The translations under genes and the position numbers were made by a program. The notes beneath the pieces were generated by a model. The model did no database searches and was not told the DNA's origin. It saw only the letters and a list, made by a program, of their open reading frames with translations. A stretch of 64,000 bases of DNA from Ditylenchus dipsaci (lineage: Eukaryota > Nematoda > Chromadorea > Rhabditida > Anguinidae). Location: NCBI GenBank assembly GCA_004194705.1, contig SADC01000034.1, positions 1-64,000 of the forward strand, read 5' to 3'. This document shows positions 1-10,434 of this stretch, in pieces (position 1 is the first letter of the stretch; each line of letters starts with the position of its first letter).

Positions 1-631
1 GAATTGGAAAAGGGGGAATGGAGGGGATATTTGATCCCACTCCTTTGGATCCGCCAGGAAATGCCTTACAGTAGGCACCAAACAGATGGGAAAGTGGAAG
101 AAATTTGTAGACTCACTTGGTGAAGACGCAACATCCCACCGAGGAGAAGTGGGTGCTTGGCTTGCTTTAGCCAGCTGGAGTGTTTCCCAGGCCGTGATTT
201 TTTGTTGTTGTTTTGCTGTCTGTTTAACTGCAGCCAACGTTCCTTTTCTTTTTGCTTTTGTAGACTGATGACAGGTTGTGGGTGAGTGAGCTGTTGGTTA
301 GAGCTGCTCCCTTTTTTGCTACGTTAGGCTTATTCTCTTGTGCTTTTCTTTAAGCTGAGGGCTCTTCGCTGGGGAGACTGTCGTGTCCTTTGCTTCTCTG
401 CCTGCTGGACCTGTTCTTTGACTACTGGACCAGAGTTGCAGGTCGGTGACGCCTGATCGCCATGTCGGAGCGGCCACGGCCAACAGTCGTGAATTGAAAA
501 GGGGGAATGGAGGGATATTTGATCCACTCCTTTGGATCCGCAGGGAAATGCCTTAACAGTAGGCACCAAACCCCAGACTGGGAAAGTGAAGAAATTGTAG
601 ACATCACTTGCGTCGAGACGCAACAGTGGTA
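1..631. repeat. 130-bp direct repeat at window start
   Basis: Bases 1-131 recur in the same orientation at 492-631. The two copies differ almost only in the length of single-base runs (for example the A run and G runs in the first 30 bases). The stretch between them (132-491) holds no recognisable gene. This looks like a local duplication or a contig-end assembly repeat. Short open frames here are not supported as genes. Confidence 0.7.
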
Positions 632-835
632 CCAAGATAGTGATACCCAGTCGGTGCCACCATGAAGGTGTATTCAGATGGTGGTACTAGGATTGTGGTA
701 CCCAGATGGTGGCACCAGATAGTGGCATTTAGATGGTGGTACCAGATGGTGGTAGCCAGATAGTGATGGTGGTGTCCGGATGGTGGTACCCGGATGGTGG
801 TGTATATACCGGATGGTGTATATCCACCATACGTG
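620..835. repeat. GATGGTGGTACC minisatellite
   Basis: Imperfect tandem array of a 12-15 bp unit around AGATGGTGGTACC. The unit contains a GGTACC palindrome. Copies are diverged, with no coding character. Confidence 0.75.
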
Positions 836-1048
836 TGGGCATATACCTCCACAGGGGTTTTAAATAAACATACCGATGAATACTTACTTACCTACCCTAT
901 ATTCTCTTTCAAAGGCGCTCTCTCTAATAAAGTCTCCCCATAGGACTACTATCTATCTTTTTTTTCTGATCGAAGAAAACATGTGTTAGGCGCCAGATGG
1001 CGCCTGTTCGTCTAGTTTACTATATTAATCCACGAATAAACTTAATAG

Positions 1049-1347
1049 AGTGGACGACCACTTGGTGAATTTGGGTGTCCATTGGGTGCATGTTTTTTTT
1101 TTTTGGCTTCCATAGTCATTTTTGTGCGCTAACCACGACATTTCAAAATGTTCCGTAAGTAGCAGGATGTCATATGAGCGGAATCATGAAAACTTGAAAA
1201 ATACCAGGAAAACAGCATTTGACTACTGTCTTACAATCCTTAGAATGATCAAATTAGTACAGAAACAAGTTTTGGAACCTGAAAACCCACTAAAAAGGGT
1301 ATTTGAACCAAGTGGATGACCACCTGGTTTGATTGACGCCTGGAGCA
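1049..1347. repeat. Fold-back element, CCAAGTGGTCGTCC family
   Basis: Inverted ends: GTGGACGACCACTTGG near 1051 and its complement-like partner CCAAGTGGATGACCACCTGG near 1309. The same end motif and inner text (TTTTGGAACC, GAAGATGGTTTGATAG) recur near 3970-4210, 14230-14970, 28150-28300 and 34985-35115, so this is a dispersed family. Confidence 0.6.
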
Positions 1348-1904
1348 TTAAGTTGGTTTATAGATGAGTCTTTGAATTAACAAGAATATATTCAAGACAA
1401 AAATAGAAAAAATAATCTAAAAAACGGTACGAACTCTCTACTGAAAAACCGATGCGAACTGTCCTATGTCCTAAAATAACGGTCCTTGGGGTAAAGATAA
1501 AAAAGTGTATCGAGTCGGTGTATCGAGTTGTCAATGTATCGAGTCGGTGTATCGAGTTAGTTTTTGTATCGAGTTGGATGTATACCCTCCTAGCCACTCT
1601 ATCGGCACACTATACTGTATATAAAAGGGTCGGCAGAAATCACATTTCATTGAAAAATGAAGAATTTCATGAAGAATATGCGAAAAAGAAAAAAATCGAT
1701 TCTGACTAAAAATTTGAAAAAAACGCGAAGAGTTATGACACATACTGGTAACTAGGGTTTGCAGGCGCCTATCGGCGCCTATGCCGTTCGGGAACATTAG
1801 TGGTTCGCGTACTATTCTTGTGGTTCGGGAACAATAGTGGTTCATTACATTAGTAGTTCGGGTAGATTAATCTTTCGAATGCGTTAATGGTTAGGGTATA
1901 TCAT

Positions 1905-2052
1905 CCACCCTACGTGTTAACCCACCTACTCTATCCCTCCTATCCTCGCCACCCTTGCTAATCCTCGCCTATTCTCGCCTATTTTCGCCTAACTCGCCTA
2001 TCCTCACCTACCCTTGCCTACCCTTGCCTATACTCGCCTACCCTCGTCTACT
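1905..2052. repeat. 10-bp tandem array (CTCGCCTATC)
   Basis: About a dozen diverged copies of a 10-bp unit around CTCGCCTATC. It is followed at 2060-2106 by a short pogo-like end (GGTCCCCAGGGTGTACG ... ACTGTA). Confidence 0.7.
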
Positions 2053-2450
2053 ATAACATTCACCTGACCTGGTCCCCAGGGTGTACGTTATATCACGTTT
2101 TACTGTAGAGATTCCAAATAACACTTAACTATACTATCTGGCTACCTACCCACCCTAACTGGCCATATACCTACCTACCTTGCAGAAAGTGGGCTTGAAC
2201 ACAAAAATCCACCTTAAATCCAGGCTAAAATCCACCATCACCATTTGGAGGCAAGAAAACATTTTTTAGAAGCAATTTCAAGTATACGTGTTAATACTTA
2301 AAAGAAAACCAAGATGTTGTACTTGAGGGTTCTGCAGAAATATCCTACATTAATTTGCAAAAAATGGCAGAAAAGTGGGCTTCAACACGAAAATTCACCA
2401 ATATTCATTCAAAAATACACCATCTCCAATTTGGAGGACTAAAAACTTTT

Positions 2451-2692
2451 ATTAAAGGGCTGACCTCTTCCTACTCGGTGGTCCCCGCCAATTCAATAAT
2501 TTTCCCTCGATCATTGGACTTTTGCACGGATTTTTCCGCCACGTTTCTAACAAAACTAGGCCTGGAATCAAATTTTAGGCTTAGTTTTGTTAGAAACCTA
2601 GCGGAAAAATCCGTACAGAGTCCAATGATCAAGGGAAAATTTTTGATTGGCGGTGGACCACCGAGTAGGAAGAGGTCAGCCTTTAAAGCCAC
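2451..2692. repeat. Palindromic MITE, CCTTTAAAGG ends
   Basis: Arms of about 115 bp pair around a centre near 2573. The outer text TTAAAGGGCTGACC returns inverted as GGTCAGCCTTTAA. A relative with the same inner motifs (GCCAATTCAA, TTTCTAACAAAACTA) lies at 33447-33690. The 133-residue open frame across it is an artefact of the palindrome. Confidence 0.8.
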
Positions 2693-2707
2693 TTTATTTT
2701 TCCGATT

Positions 2708-3133
2708 ACAGTCGAACCTCCCGATAGTGTACACCCAAAAGTTCGTTCCCGCCTAGGTCCGACACTTTTTTTAGCCCATTTTTTCAAATTTTTTCCATTT
2801 CTGTTTTGACAGTCTGGTCGCAAATATCGCAAGGATTCCGATTTTGCCGATCGTTTTTCATTTGCCTATATATTTTTTCTCTAAAAAAGCAAAACCTCCC
2901 AATAGTGTACACCTTATTTTCAAAGTGGTGTACACTATTGGGAGGTTTTGCTTTTTAGAGAAAAAGTATATAGACAAATGAAAAACGATCGGCAAAATCG
3001 GAATCCTTGCGATATTGCGACCAGACTGTCAAACAGAAATGGAAAAAATTTGAAAAAATGGTCTAAAAAAAGTGTCGGACCCTAGGCGGGACGAACTTTT
3101 GGGGTGTACACTATCGGGAGGTTCGACTGTATG
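2708..3133. repeat. pogo-like fold-back, tag ATAGTGTACACC
   Basis: Begins ACAGTCGAACCTCCC and ends GGGAGGTTCGACTGT, flanked by TA. The tag CCTCCCRATAGTGTACACC occurs four times: at each outer end and again on each side of the centre near 2920. Between outer and inner tag each arm has a core of about 170 bp (AAAAGTTCGTTCCCGCC ... GATTTTGCCGATCG). The same core occurs in the element at 33773-34199 with a different tag. Confidence 0.85.
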
Positions 3134-3139
3134 TATCTA

Positions 3140-4330
3140 AAAGACACCTAAGAAGTTGAATTTTAAGGTTCCGAAAAGATATCTGACAAAAATTGCGAAA
3201 ACTGGCCAAAATCGGTCTTGAACATAACATGCGTTAACCACCCACCCATCCCAATTACTATATAGAGATTAAAAATTACGAAAAATGTCAGTTCCAGGAT
3301 ATTACCGAAAAGTTCTCAGATGATCCTAGTAGGATGTCATGGAATTGGACATCGTAGAATATTTTCAAATTCTAGCTCTAACTATATATTACTTTTTTTT
3401 TCTGTATGATTGCTCAAATGTAAGACCAGATTCTGGGCCCCAGAATTTTTTTTATACATTTAATTAAAGGAGAAAAAATAAGGTATTTAGCCAATGGTCG
3501 TCAAACCTATGACTAACGCGATGCGTATATAATAAAGTCCCCCATATAGGGGGGAGGACATGGCATCGCATCGCCCAAAATTGACTGTTCTTATCCCGCT
3601 AGGTGCATATTTTTTTTATTTTTACTAAGTTTAGTGACTTCTAGAGTGAAAAACTATCGAGCAATCGATTGCGATTATTTCCAGCACTGCTTCGATGTCA
3701 TCAACTGCCTCTATTTTGTGATTTTCAAGCAAATGACCATCAAAATCAAAAGAAACCAGCCAAAATAATGCGTACGTAGTCTCATATAGCCTGAGCCTCC
3801 ACCAATTTTATTTATTTGTCCATGCGTTTAGTGACTTTCTAGAGTCAGTAATAGGCTTGCTGGACTTAATGTTTCGAATGCTGGAAATTCGTGCAAATTG
3901 TTGCTTCAAAGTGCTTTAGATAAGTTTTTTTTAGCTTTTTAGCTTTTTTCTACTGTTTCAGGCGCAAATTGATGCTGAATAAGTATGGGGCGCAAATTTT
4001 CGATATCAGACTTTCACTATGTTTCATTTACGCAAAACATGGAAAAATGAAACAAGTGAAAAACGATTTTTGGGTCGAAATGTTCTGTTTTCTGTCCCAA
4101 CACTTTTGTCCCATTTCCGAATTTCATGATGGTTCTGATACCTGTTTTCTGGACTAACTCGGGCTGCTGAAGATGGTTTGATAGTGGTAAAATGCTGTTT
4201 TGTAGGGTAAAAGAACGTCTAAAGAAAGGAAACAGCAAAACTTGTCCAAATATTTATTTTCTAACCTTTGATGCTGGTTTAAATGTTATTGTTGTCCAAT
4301 TTGAGTTAAACGAAGTTTTTTTTAATGAAT
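3140..4330. other. Repeat-derived stretch without a gene
   Basis: No gene recognised. Bases 3600-3855 are similar to the complement of 23500-23760 (shared GACTTTCTAGAGT and ATCGATTGC motifs), so this is dispersed repeat. 3960-4210 contains the GAAGATGGTTTGATAG text of the CCAAGTGGTCGTCC family. Confidence 0.5.
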
Positions 4331-4334
4331 ATGC

Positions 4335-4478
4335 AAAAACTCTCTGAATAACGTACATGGATATATTTTTTAGTAAATATCACTCCCATTAACGTACCGC
4401 TTGATTAGAGTACGCCCCTGATTAACGTACGGCTACGGCCGGTCCCCAGGGTGTACGTTATTGAGGAATTCGACTGTA
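4335..4478. repeat. pogo-like MITE, tag AACGTAC
   Basis: Right end reads GGTCCCCAGGGTGTACG and then TTCGACTGTA. Inner copies of TTAACGTACGGC and TAACGTAC face the other way. The GGTCC block followed by a tag and then a GACTGTA end is shared with about ten loci in this window. Confidence 0.65.
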
Positions 4479-4487
4479 TGAAGTGTC

Positions 4488-4930
4488 CCCTTTAAAGGAG
4501 GGGTGAAAGCTGTTAAGGAGATAGTCTCGACAAGAAAGGATTATACCAATTTTTGTGCTTTTTAAATGTGGTTTCAGAACCATATTTTGTCGACCAATCA
4601 GCGTTTCAATGTCAGACAACCTGTGCAGAATTAAAAGTTGGATTAGCAACATCAATATCAGAATTAAATTCCTTAGAAAAATGCCCTGAAAATCGAAATG
4701 TAACAGAAAACATAATCCATCTTTTTCATTTCCGTTTTAGGGCATTTTTTGAAAGAATTTAGAAATTCTGATATTGATGATGCTAATCAAATTTTGAATT
4801 TCGCACAAGTTCGTTTGACATCGTAACACCGAATTATCGACAAAATATGGCTCAAAGACAATCTTAAAACAAACAAAACTTGGATTAATCCTTTCGTGTC
4901 GAGACTATCTCCTTAACAGCTTTCACCCAA
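4488..4930. repeat. Fold-back element, AAGCTGTTAAGGAGATAGTC ends
   Basis: Left end AAGCTGTTAAGGAGATAGTC returns inverted at 4905-4925 (GACTATCTCCTTAACAGCTT). Inner arms also pair (AAAACTTGGATTAATCC, TCAATATCAGAATT). A larger relative spans 33688-36445. Confidence 0.8.
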
Positions 4931-5204
4931 GGATGACATGTCATTTTGTAGATAAATTAAAGAGCTTTTAAAATGTGAATGGCTCGAATTGTTTTACTCC
5001 GTCAAATTATTTATTTAACCGTCAAATTAATTTTTGGCTGTAACTGAAATGCGCCCTCAAAAGTCTTAATTTCACCAGCAAATTATTTTTTTTCACCAGC
5101 AAATTCAAATTTTTATCAAAATACTGAATTTCACCAGCAAATTGTTTATTTTCGCCACCATATTTTTTTTTCATCTGAAGTTACCTTTTTCTACTTGTAG
5201 ATGC

Positions 5205-5546
5205 AACCTCTAATCCAACAGACGAAAAAGCGAGGACCAAACAAGGAATGGACAACTTTGGTGTCTGCAAGTACAAGGAAGACGCTGATGAATGGTTGGC
5301 CGAAAACGAATGCTTTTGGATTTAGTAAGAGATGAATCTGGGTCAAGGTGTACTGCATACCTGCATTTCAGCCATTACAGTCACAATATTATGAAGTATG
5401 CAGATCAAGTCTACTGTTGCGATCATTCCAGCAAGAACCGTCCGGGGCATTTCCAATGCAAGGCAAATATGCGAATCCGTTACAGAAAAGATCTCTCTGC
5501 ATTATCGGTGGCATTCATTCAAACGACTAGAGAACCCGATCACTAA
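5205..5546 (+). pseudogene. Zn-finger fragment at N-terminal side of MULE transposase
   Basis: Frames at 5213-5325 (EDADEWLAENECFWI) and 5292-5546 carry a Cys/His-rich stretch (SRCTAYLHFSHYSH, YCCDHSSKN, HFQCKANMRIRYR). The C-x-A-x-(M/L) ending resembles the FLYWCH/WRKY-like zinc finger common at the start of Mutator-like transposases. It is broken between frames and separated from the catalytic remnant by the fold-back insertions at 5588-6334. The assignment rests on that resemblance and on position, so it is tentative. Confidence 0.4.
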
Positions 5547-5587
5547 AGCTTGAGGAATAATGACCCCAGTAGTCCGGTCAAGGAAAG

Positions 5588-6334
5588 CAGGCACTTCTTT
5601 AGTTCACCCCCCCCATACTCGGATTTTTTGAAAAGTGACCCAAAATCACCCCCGAACTCATTTTTTCTGCAAAACTAGATACGAGAAGCATTTCTGAACA
5701 CTTTCTGAATAAAAAAAAGTTGAAATTTATCAAAAAAATTTGCCACTAACCCCTGGGGGTAGATGGTCTTTTTAGGGCATTTTTGACCAAATTTAAACCT
5801 TTTTCACACAAAATTTAGGTAAAAATGCTAGATTTTGAGCAGGTTTTTACTTTCTGGGGCCTACCGCATAAAGAAACTCTGGTATGCATATGTTTTTATG
5901 CATCCAGAGTCATTTTCGAGTGATTTGTGTCTCGGGTATGTGTGTGTGCGCATCTCAACCCCAAGCAACCAAGCCCCCGCGCCCCTTCGGGGGCGCAGGG
6001 AGCTTGGTTGGTTAGAGATGCGCGCACAGACTCACCTTAGACATAATTCCGAGCAAGACTCTCGATCAAAAATGCATTTAGAGAGTCTTTTTGCCCAGCT
6101 CCAGCAAGAAAAATGTGATAAATCACCCAAAAATGACCCTAAAATACCCAAAAAAGACCATCTACCCTTAAGAGGCGGGTGGCAAATTTTTTCGATAAAT
6201 TTTAATTCTTTTAATTCAGAAAGTGTTCAGAAATGCTTCTCGTATCTTGTTGTGCAGAAAAAATGAGTTCGAGGGGTGATTTTGGGTCAATTTTCAAAAA
6301 ATCCGAGTATGGGGGGGGGGAACTAAAGAAGTAC
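5588..6334. repeat. Fold-back element inside the MULE
   Basis: ACTTCTTTAGTTCACCCCCC with ACTCGGATTTTTTGAAAA at 5595-5630 returns inverted at 6288-6334. Inner arms also pair (GGGTAGATGGTC / GACCATCTACCC). It is itself interrupted by the palindrome at 5858-6100. Confidence 0.8.
5858..6100. repeat. GGGGGCGCAGGGG palindrome family, copy 1
   Basis: Starts GGGCCTACCGCATAAAGAAAC, contains CTCTGGTATGCAT, and has a central hairpin of about 60 bp (GCATCTCAACCCCAAG .. CCCCTTCGGGGGCGCAGG). Further copies: 9320-9545 (opposite strand), 10060-10190 (partial), 19727-19990 and 53305-53560. Confidence 0.85.
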
Positions 6335-6708
6335 CGCAATTTTCGGGATCGCGATTTTCAAAATTGATCGGAAGGGAGTATGAATCGGAAAAAGTCCACC
6401 AAAATCATTGAGATCCCTATACGGGGGGGGGGGATTTCTAGTTTACTAATACGTTTGGCATCTCTCGCAAAGAATAAAATTTGTCTTTTGACTTTTTTGT
6501 AAAAAATTTTGGATAATTATGATTGATAGCGAAAATTTACGGATTTAGGCGAAGGGACGAAATAGGCGCCACTTTAGGGCCTTTAACGGGCGCCCACTGG
6601 CAAAAAATGAAGATTTTGAAACGGTTTTGTATACTTGTGTTTTGGCTCAAGCAACGTGCTATGAGGAGTGTAAGGGAGGCAGATAGCAAAGAAATAAGTA
6701 ACAGGCCT

Positions 6709-6795
6709 GAGGCGACCCGATAGCTCAAATGGTTAGAGCGCCGACTTGCAAGAAGGATATCGTGGGATCGCACTTTTTCCCAGGCCTGTAAAAAA
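6709..6795 (+). other. tRNA-like sequence (degenerate)
   Basis: TAGCTCAAATGGTTAGAGCG matches the A box and D arm of a tRNA well. The following CTTGCAAG would give a TGC anticodon. The anticodon stem does not close and the B box (GGGATCGCAC) is poor. I read it as a tRNA-derived relic, for example from a SINE, not a working tRNA gene. Confidence 0.45.
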
Positions 6796-6833
6796 GCCGT
6801 ACGCGGCCGCAGGCGTACGCTTACTGGAGTTCT

Positions 6834-7633
6834 ATGCCGGTTCGTCACGTTTTCTTAATTACAAGTCTAAATATAGCCTTGATGATTGTTAATTCAGCTG
6901 CGCTCACTCTTTTGAACCACTGGGGTGAGAAATGGTCGCCAACGCCTCGTGTCTTCCAAGTGCTGCAGAAATTTTACAACTCTTGGCTTTTCCGGTCGAC
7001 TTATCAAGGCTGGTTCTATCGTTTTGCAAGTACAATTGGCCTTTCGATGTCGTCTATCCCAACAACAATGGACTAGAAGGAACTTACAACATGATCAAGA
7101 AGGACTACACACAGAGAGAATTGTATATATATATGCGGTATAATAAATATATGCGGGATCGTAGCATGGACCCAGAAAGAAAGGTACCCTTTCCGAGATT
7201 GTAATCCATGTCTTATACTTTACTTTAGTAGCCGCTTCAAGTGCCAAATGTTCCAAGAAATCTTAATTTCAATACTCGGGAAGCTATGGGGATCCTCAAG
7301 AAAGGAACGCGACCATTTTTGCGTTTTCAGTGCGAAAATGAATATATCTGGTTGGTTGGTGGTAGCAGCTACAAAGAAGTTGCTGATGGTCTGCAGCAGC
7401 TCTGGGAAGAATTGGAAGGAGCAAAGTGTTCAGGAAACAGCAGGTTTGGCTACACCAGTTGGGATCGTTACAAGCTCTTGCGGTCATCGTTCTACACAAT
7501 GAAGAAGTCATCCTGCTTCGTCGGCTACATTTCTTGCACATGTCCTAAGGGAATCAAGGATGAAGTCTGCAAGCACTCGCTAATGCTGATGGAGTCGGAA
7601 AGCCTTATAGATCCTTCGCCGCAGCCATTGTAA
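6834..7633 (+). pseudogene. MULE transposase C-terminal part with SWIM zinc finger
   Basis: Frame 3 from 6834 gives LNHWGEKWSPTPRVFQ and then WFYRFAS. The match continues in another frame from about 7050 with VYPNNNGLEGTYNMIKKDY and TQRE, the usual end of the Mutator-like catalytic domain. A 48-bp intron (7184-7231) joins DPERK to PLQVPNVPRNL. The tail has a SWIM finger (CTCPKGIKDEVCKH, pattern CxC..CxH) and stops at 7633. The frame change between 7030 and 7050 has no plausible intron, so the copy is broken there, or a base is wrong. A mobility function is inferred from the family only. Confidence 0.75.
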
Positions 7634-8229
7634 GAAAGACAAAAAAGAGGACGAAAGCGAAAAGTTGGGCATGCACTAGAGAGAACCTGATATATTTTTG
7701 TTGTTATTTTATCTGTTGTTATTTTTTGCTGATTCTGCTGTATTTATCAATAGAGATTAATAAAATGACGGATCAAGTATTCTGCGATGAGATGAAAATT
7801 TAGAATGCACAGACAAAGCTGGCATACGTTAGTCTGCAAAGGGTTGCTACCTCAGCCAGGCTAAGCCATAAAGCTTTTTTGTTCAAGACGACCTGTTCTA
7901 AAATTTCCTGAAAAAATTAGTTAACAGCCTGATTCTCCCCAACAATTCTTCATAAGATTGCATCTGTGCTTGACACCATAAATAAGTACCCAAGTCTACA
8001 AAAACAGCCCACATCTTTAAGTCGGTCCTTGATTTTTCGTCTGTTTGATTAGAGGTTACATTTAGGTTGAAGAAAACATAACTACAAAAGCAAAAATTAT
8101 GAAACAAACAATATGGTGGCGAAATTAAGAAATTTGCTGGTGAAATTCAGTATTTTGATTGAATTTTGAATTTGCTGATGAAATTCAGACTTTTGAGGGC
8201 GAAATTCAATTTGAGTCTTAATTTTTACC

Positions 8230-8545
8230 CGTCAAATTCAAATTTTAGTGAAATTCTGCAGTAAAATTTCCGGGAATCCAAATTTTATGGTCAAAAAATG
8301 ACTTGGAACCTCAGAATACCACCCTGGAGAGGCCAGAAGCCCCTGGACTGGAATTATAACTCGGACTGGAATTCTGATCGGCTCAATTGAATTTTCGCAA
8401 AAAGTTCACCTTTCCTTTAGTCGACCCCCAAAAACCAACTTTCAAGAGCTTCTGGCCAGTCCGGGTGGGATTCTGAGCAATCCAAGTCATTTTTTTACTA
8501 TAAAATTTGGATTCCCGCAAAATTTACTGCAGTATTTCACTAAAA
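8230..8545. repeat. Palindrome with GTCAAATT tags
   Basis: GTCAAATTCAAATTTTAGTG / CACTAAAAATTCAAATTTGAC form the ends. TCCAAATTTTATGGTC / TACTATAAAATTTGGA and the inner GCTTCTGGCC words also pair. The core (GGAATTCTGATCGGCTCA, TTTTCGCAAAAAGTTCACC) is shared with 18295-19020, where the end tag differs. Confidence 0.75.
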
Positions 8546-8595
8546 ATTCAAATTTGACGGGATAAATGAATAAATTGACGGAGGAAAGTAATTAT

Positions 8596-8829
8596 GCCTT
8601 GGCCACAATAGAGGTGTGAGGTGCGAGGTCGAGGTGTGAGATGCGAGGTGCGAGGTCCGTTCCTAAAATTTTATTTTTATACCCGATAGTGGGAAAGTTT
8701 ATTTTATTCAGTAGCGGACCTTGAAAATAGGTCGAAAAACTTTTCAGATCAGTAAAATGACAAAATCTCGCTGAGCTACATCGCCTCAAAGACCTCTACC
8801 TCGCACCTCCCACCTCCATTGTGGCCACC
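8596..8829. repeat. Fold-back with GAGGTGCGAGGT tags
   Basis: CCTTGGCCACAATAGAGG at the left pairs with CCTCCATTGTGGCCACC at the right. Three to four copies of GAGGTGYGAGGT follow the left end, and CCTCGCACCTCCCACC stands at the right. Confidence 0.7.
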
Positions 8830-9054
8830 GTATTACAGCCAAAGTGAATTAACTGGTGAATTTTGATATTGAAACTTTTAAGAAAGTCAGTATTTATCCG
8901 ACCAAACAACCATTTTCCTTAGATTCACTTTGATTTTGACTAAAAATCGGCTTTTTTTTGTCGATGGTCAAAACTTTTCTAAGAATAATCAAAAAGAAGA
9001 GTTTGGCCCATCAAATTGTAGCTAGGATTCAAGACTTACATTCTAAATCTGTTT

Positions 9055-9780
9055 TTGATGCAAATAGTTATGTTATAGGGTATTTTTCACTAATTTGTAA
9101 ATCATGTTCAAATGACTCCTAAGTGATTTTTATATGCTTAAAACGATAAAAAAAGTTATTTTCTGACATTTTCCAACACAAAAATGTATTTTTTGAAAAA
9201 AAAAATTTTTGACCAAAATGTGACTTTTTGCCTTGGGGACCAAGGTGAATTACCTTGTATTAAGGTATACTATCCCATTTTGGTCACTAGAGCTGGGCAA
9301 AAAGAGCCACTATGTGCATTTTTAATCAAGAGTTTTGCTCGGAATTATGTCTAAGGTAAGTGAGTGCGCGCATCTCTAACCAACCAAGCCCCTGCGCCCC
9401 TTCGGGGGCGCAGGGGGCATGGTTGCTTGGGGTTGAGATGCGCACACCCACATACCTTAGACACCAATCACTCGAAAGTGACTCTAGAATCATAAAAATG
9501 TATGCAAAGCAGAGTTTCTTTATGCGGTAGGCCCAGGTTAACAAAACTACGTTCAAATTCCATCTTTTTGGATTATCAGGTACCCTTTCAGGTTGGATTG
9601 CCTCGGGGACCAAGGCAAAAGTCGAATTTTGGTCAAAAAAATTTTTTTTAAAAATCCATTCTTTGTGTAAAAAATCAAAGAAAATAACTTTTTTATCGTT
9701 TTAAGCATATAAAAATTACTAAGGAGTCATTAAAACATGATTTTCAAATTAGTGAAAAATGCGCGATTAGTGAAAAACTA
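9055..9780. repeat. Fold-back with CCTTGG(T)CCCC motif
   Basis: Left arm AAATCATGTTCAAATGACTCC .. ATATGCTTAAAACGATAAAA .. TTTTTGCCTTGGGGACCAAGG pairs with the right arm at 9600-9770. It is interrupted by the inverted copy of the GGGGGCGCAGGGG palindrome (9320-9545). A remnant of the same family is at 10240-10390. Confidence 0.75.
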
Positions 9781-10059
9781 ACCACTTTTTCTAACCTAAA
9801 ATTGCCTGGCAAAACTGGTTTGTAAAAGACCAAAATTGCGATTTTACCCATCCGGCCCCAAAATCTGGAGTGGGTACCAGCTGATCAAGTGGAAATCCAC
9901 CTTAATTGCTTGAAATAAAATGAAATAGAGGATCTCAATACTTTTTTCCTATAAACCAACCGCAGTTTTGCTGGATGCCCAGTATACCAACAAAACCAAG
10001 TAGTCCACGGAAAATAAGGTTCAGTGGAAAACCACTAAATGACCACTGGCCAACCATTA

Positions 10060-10390
10060 ACAGCAGGGGCTTGGTTGCTTGGGGTTGACATACATAACTT
10101 AGACACAAATCACTCGAAAGTGACTCTGGATGCATAAAACCAATATGCATACCAGAGTTTCTTTATGCGGTAGGCCCAGCTAACAAAACTATGTTCAAAT
10201 TCCATCTGTTTTGGTTTTTTTAAGATATATGGTTTAATTACCTTGGGGGACCAAGGCAGTTGGTCAATCTTTGGTAACCAACTTTTTTTGAGAACTTCAC
10301 TTTTTAGTGCGGAAATTGTTAGGAAACAACTTTTTATCGTTTCTGGCGTGTAAAAAATACTTAGGAGACGTTTAAACCATATTTACAGTT
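10060..10390. repeat. Partial copies of two repeat families
   Basis: 10060-10190 is a shortened copy of the GGGGGCGCAGGGG palindrome family (GGTATGCAT, GCGGTAGGCCCAGC words). 10240-10390 matches the GGGGACCAAGGC fold-back of 9.1-9.8 kb. No gene. Confidence 0.65.
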
Positions 10391-10434
10391 AACCAAAAAA
10401 GGGTCCCCCAGTGCACAAGTGCCGTAAATTCGAC

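Larger units (their letters stand above)
4980..8600 (+). mobile_element. MULE-type element with tag-array ends (degenerate)
   Basis: The left flank (4985-5165) has arrays of CCGTCAAATTA and TTTCACCAGCAAATT. The right flank (8115-8270 and 8540-8575) has the same words inverted (AATTTGCTGGTGAAATT, AATTTGACGG). Between them lie broken transposase pieces (5200-7633) and inserted fold-backs (5588-6334). The exact ends and target duplication are not fixed by eye. The Mutator-like assignment rests on the transposase. Confidence 0.6.

Noticed and set aside
2355..2756. 133-residue open frame
   Set aside because: It runs across a palindrome and mirrors itself on the other strand; no family resemblance.
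6709..6795. Functional tRNA-Ala gene
   Set aside because: The A box and anticodon loop are good but the anticodon stem and T arm do not pair.
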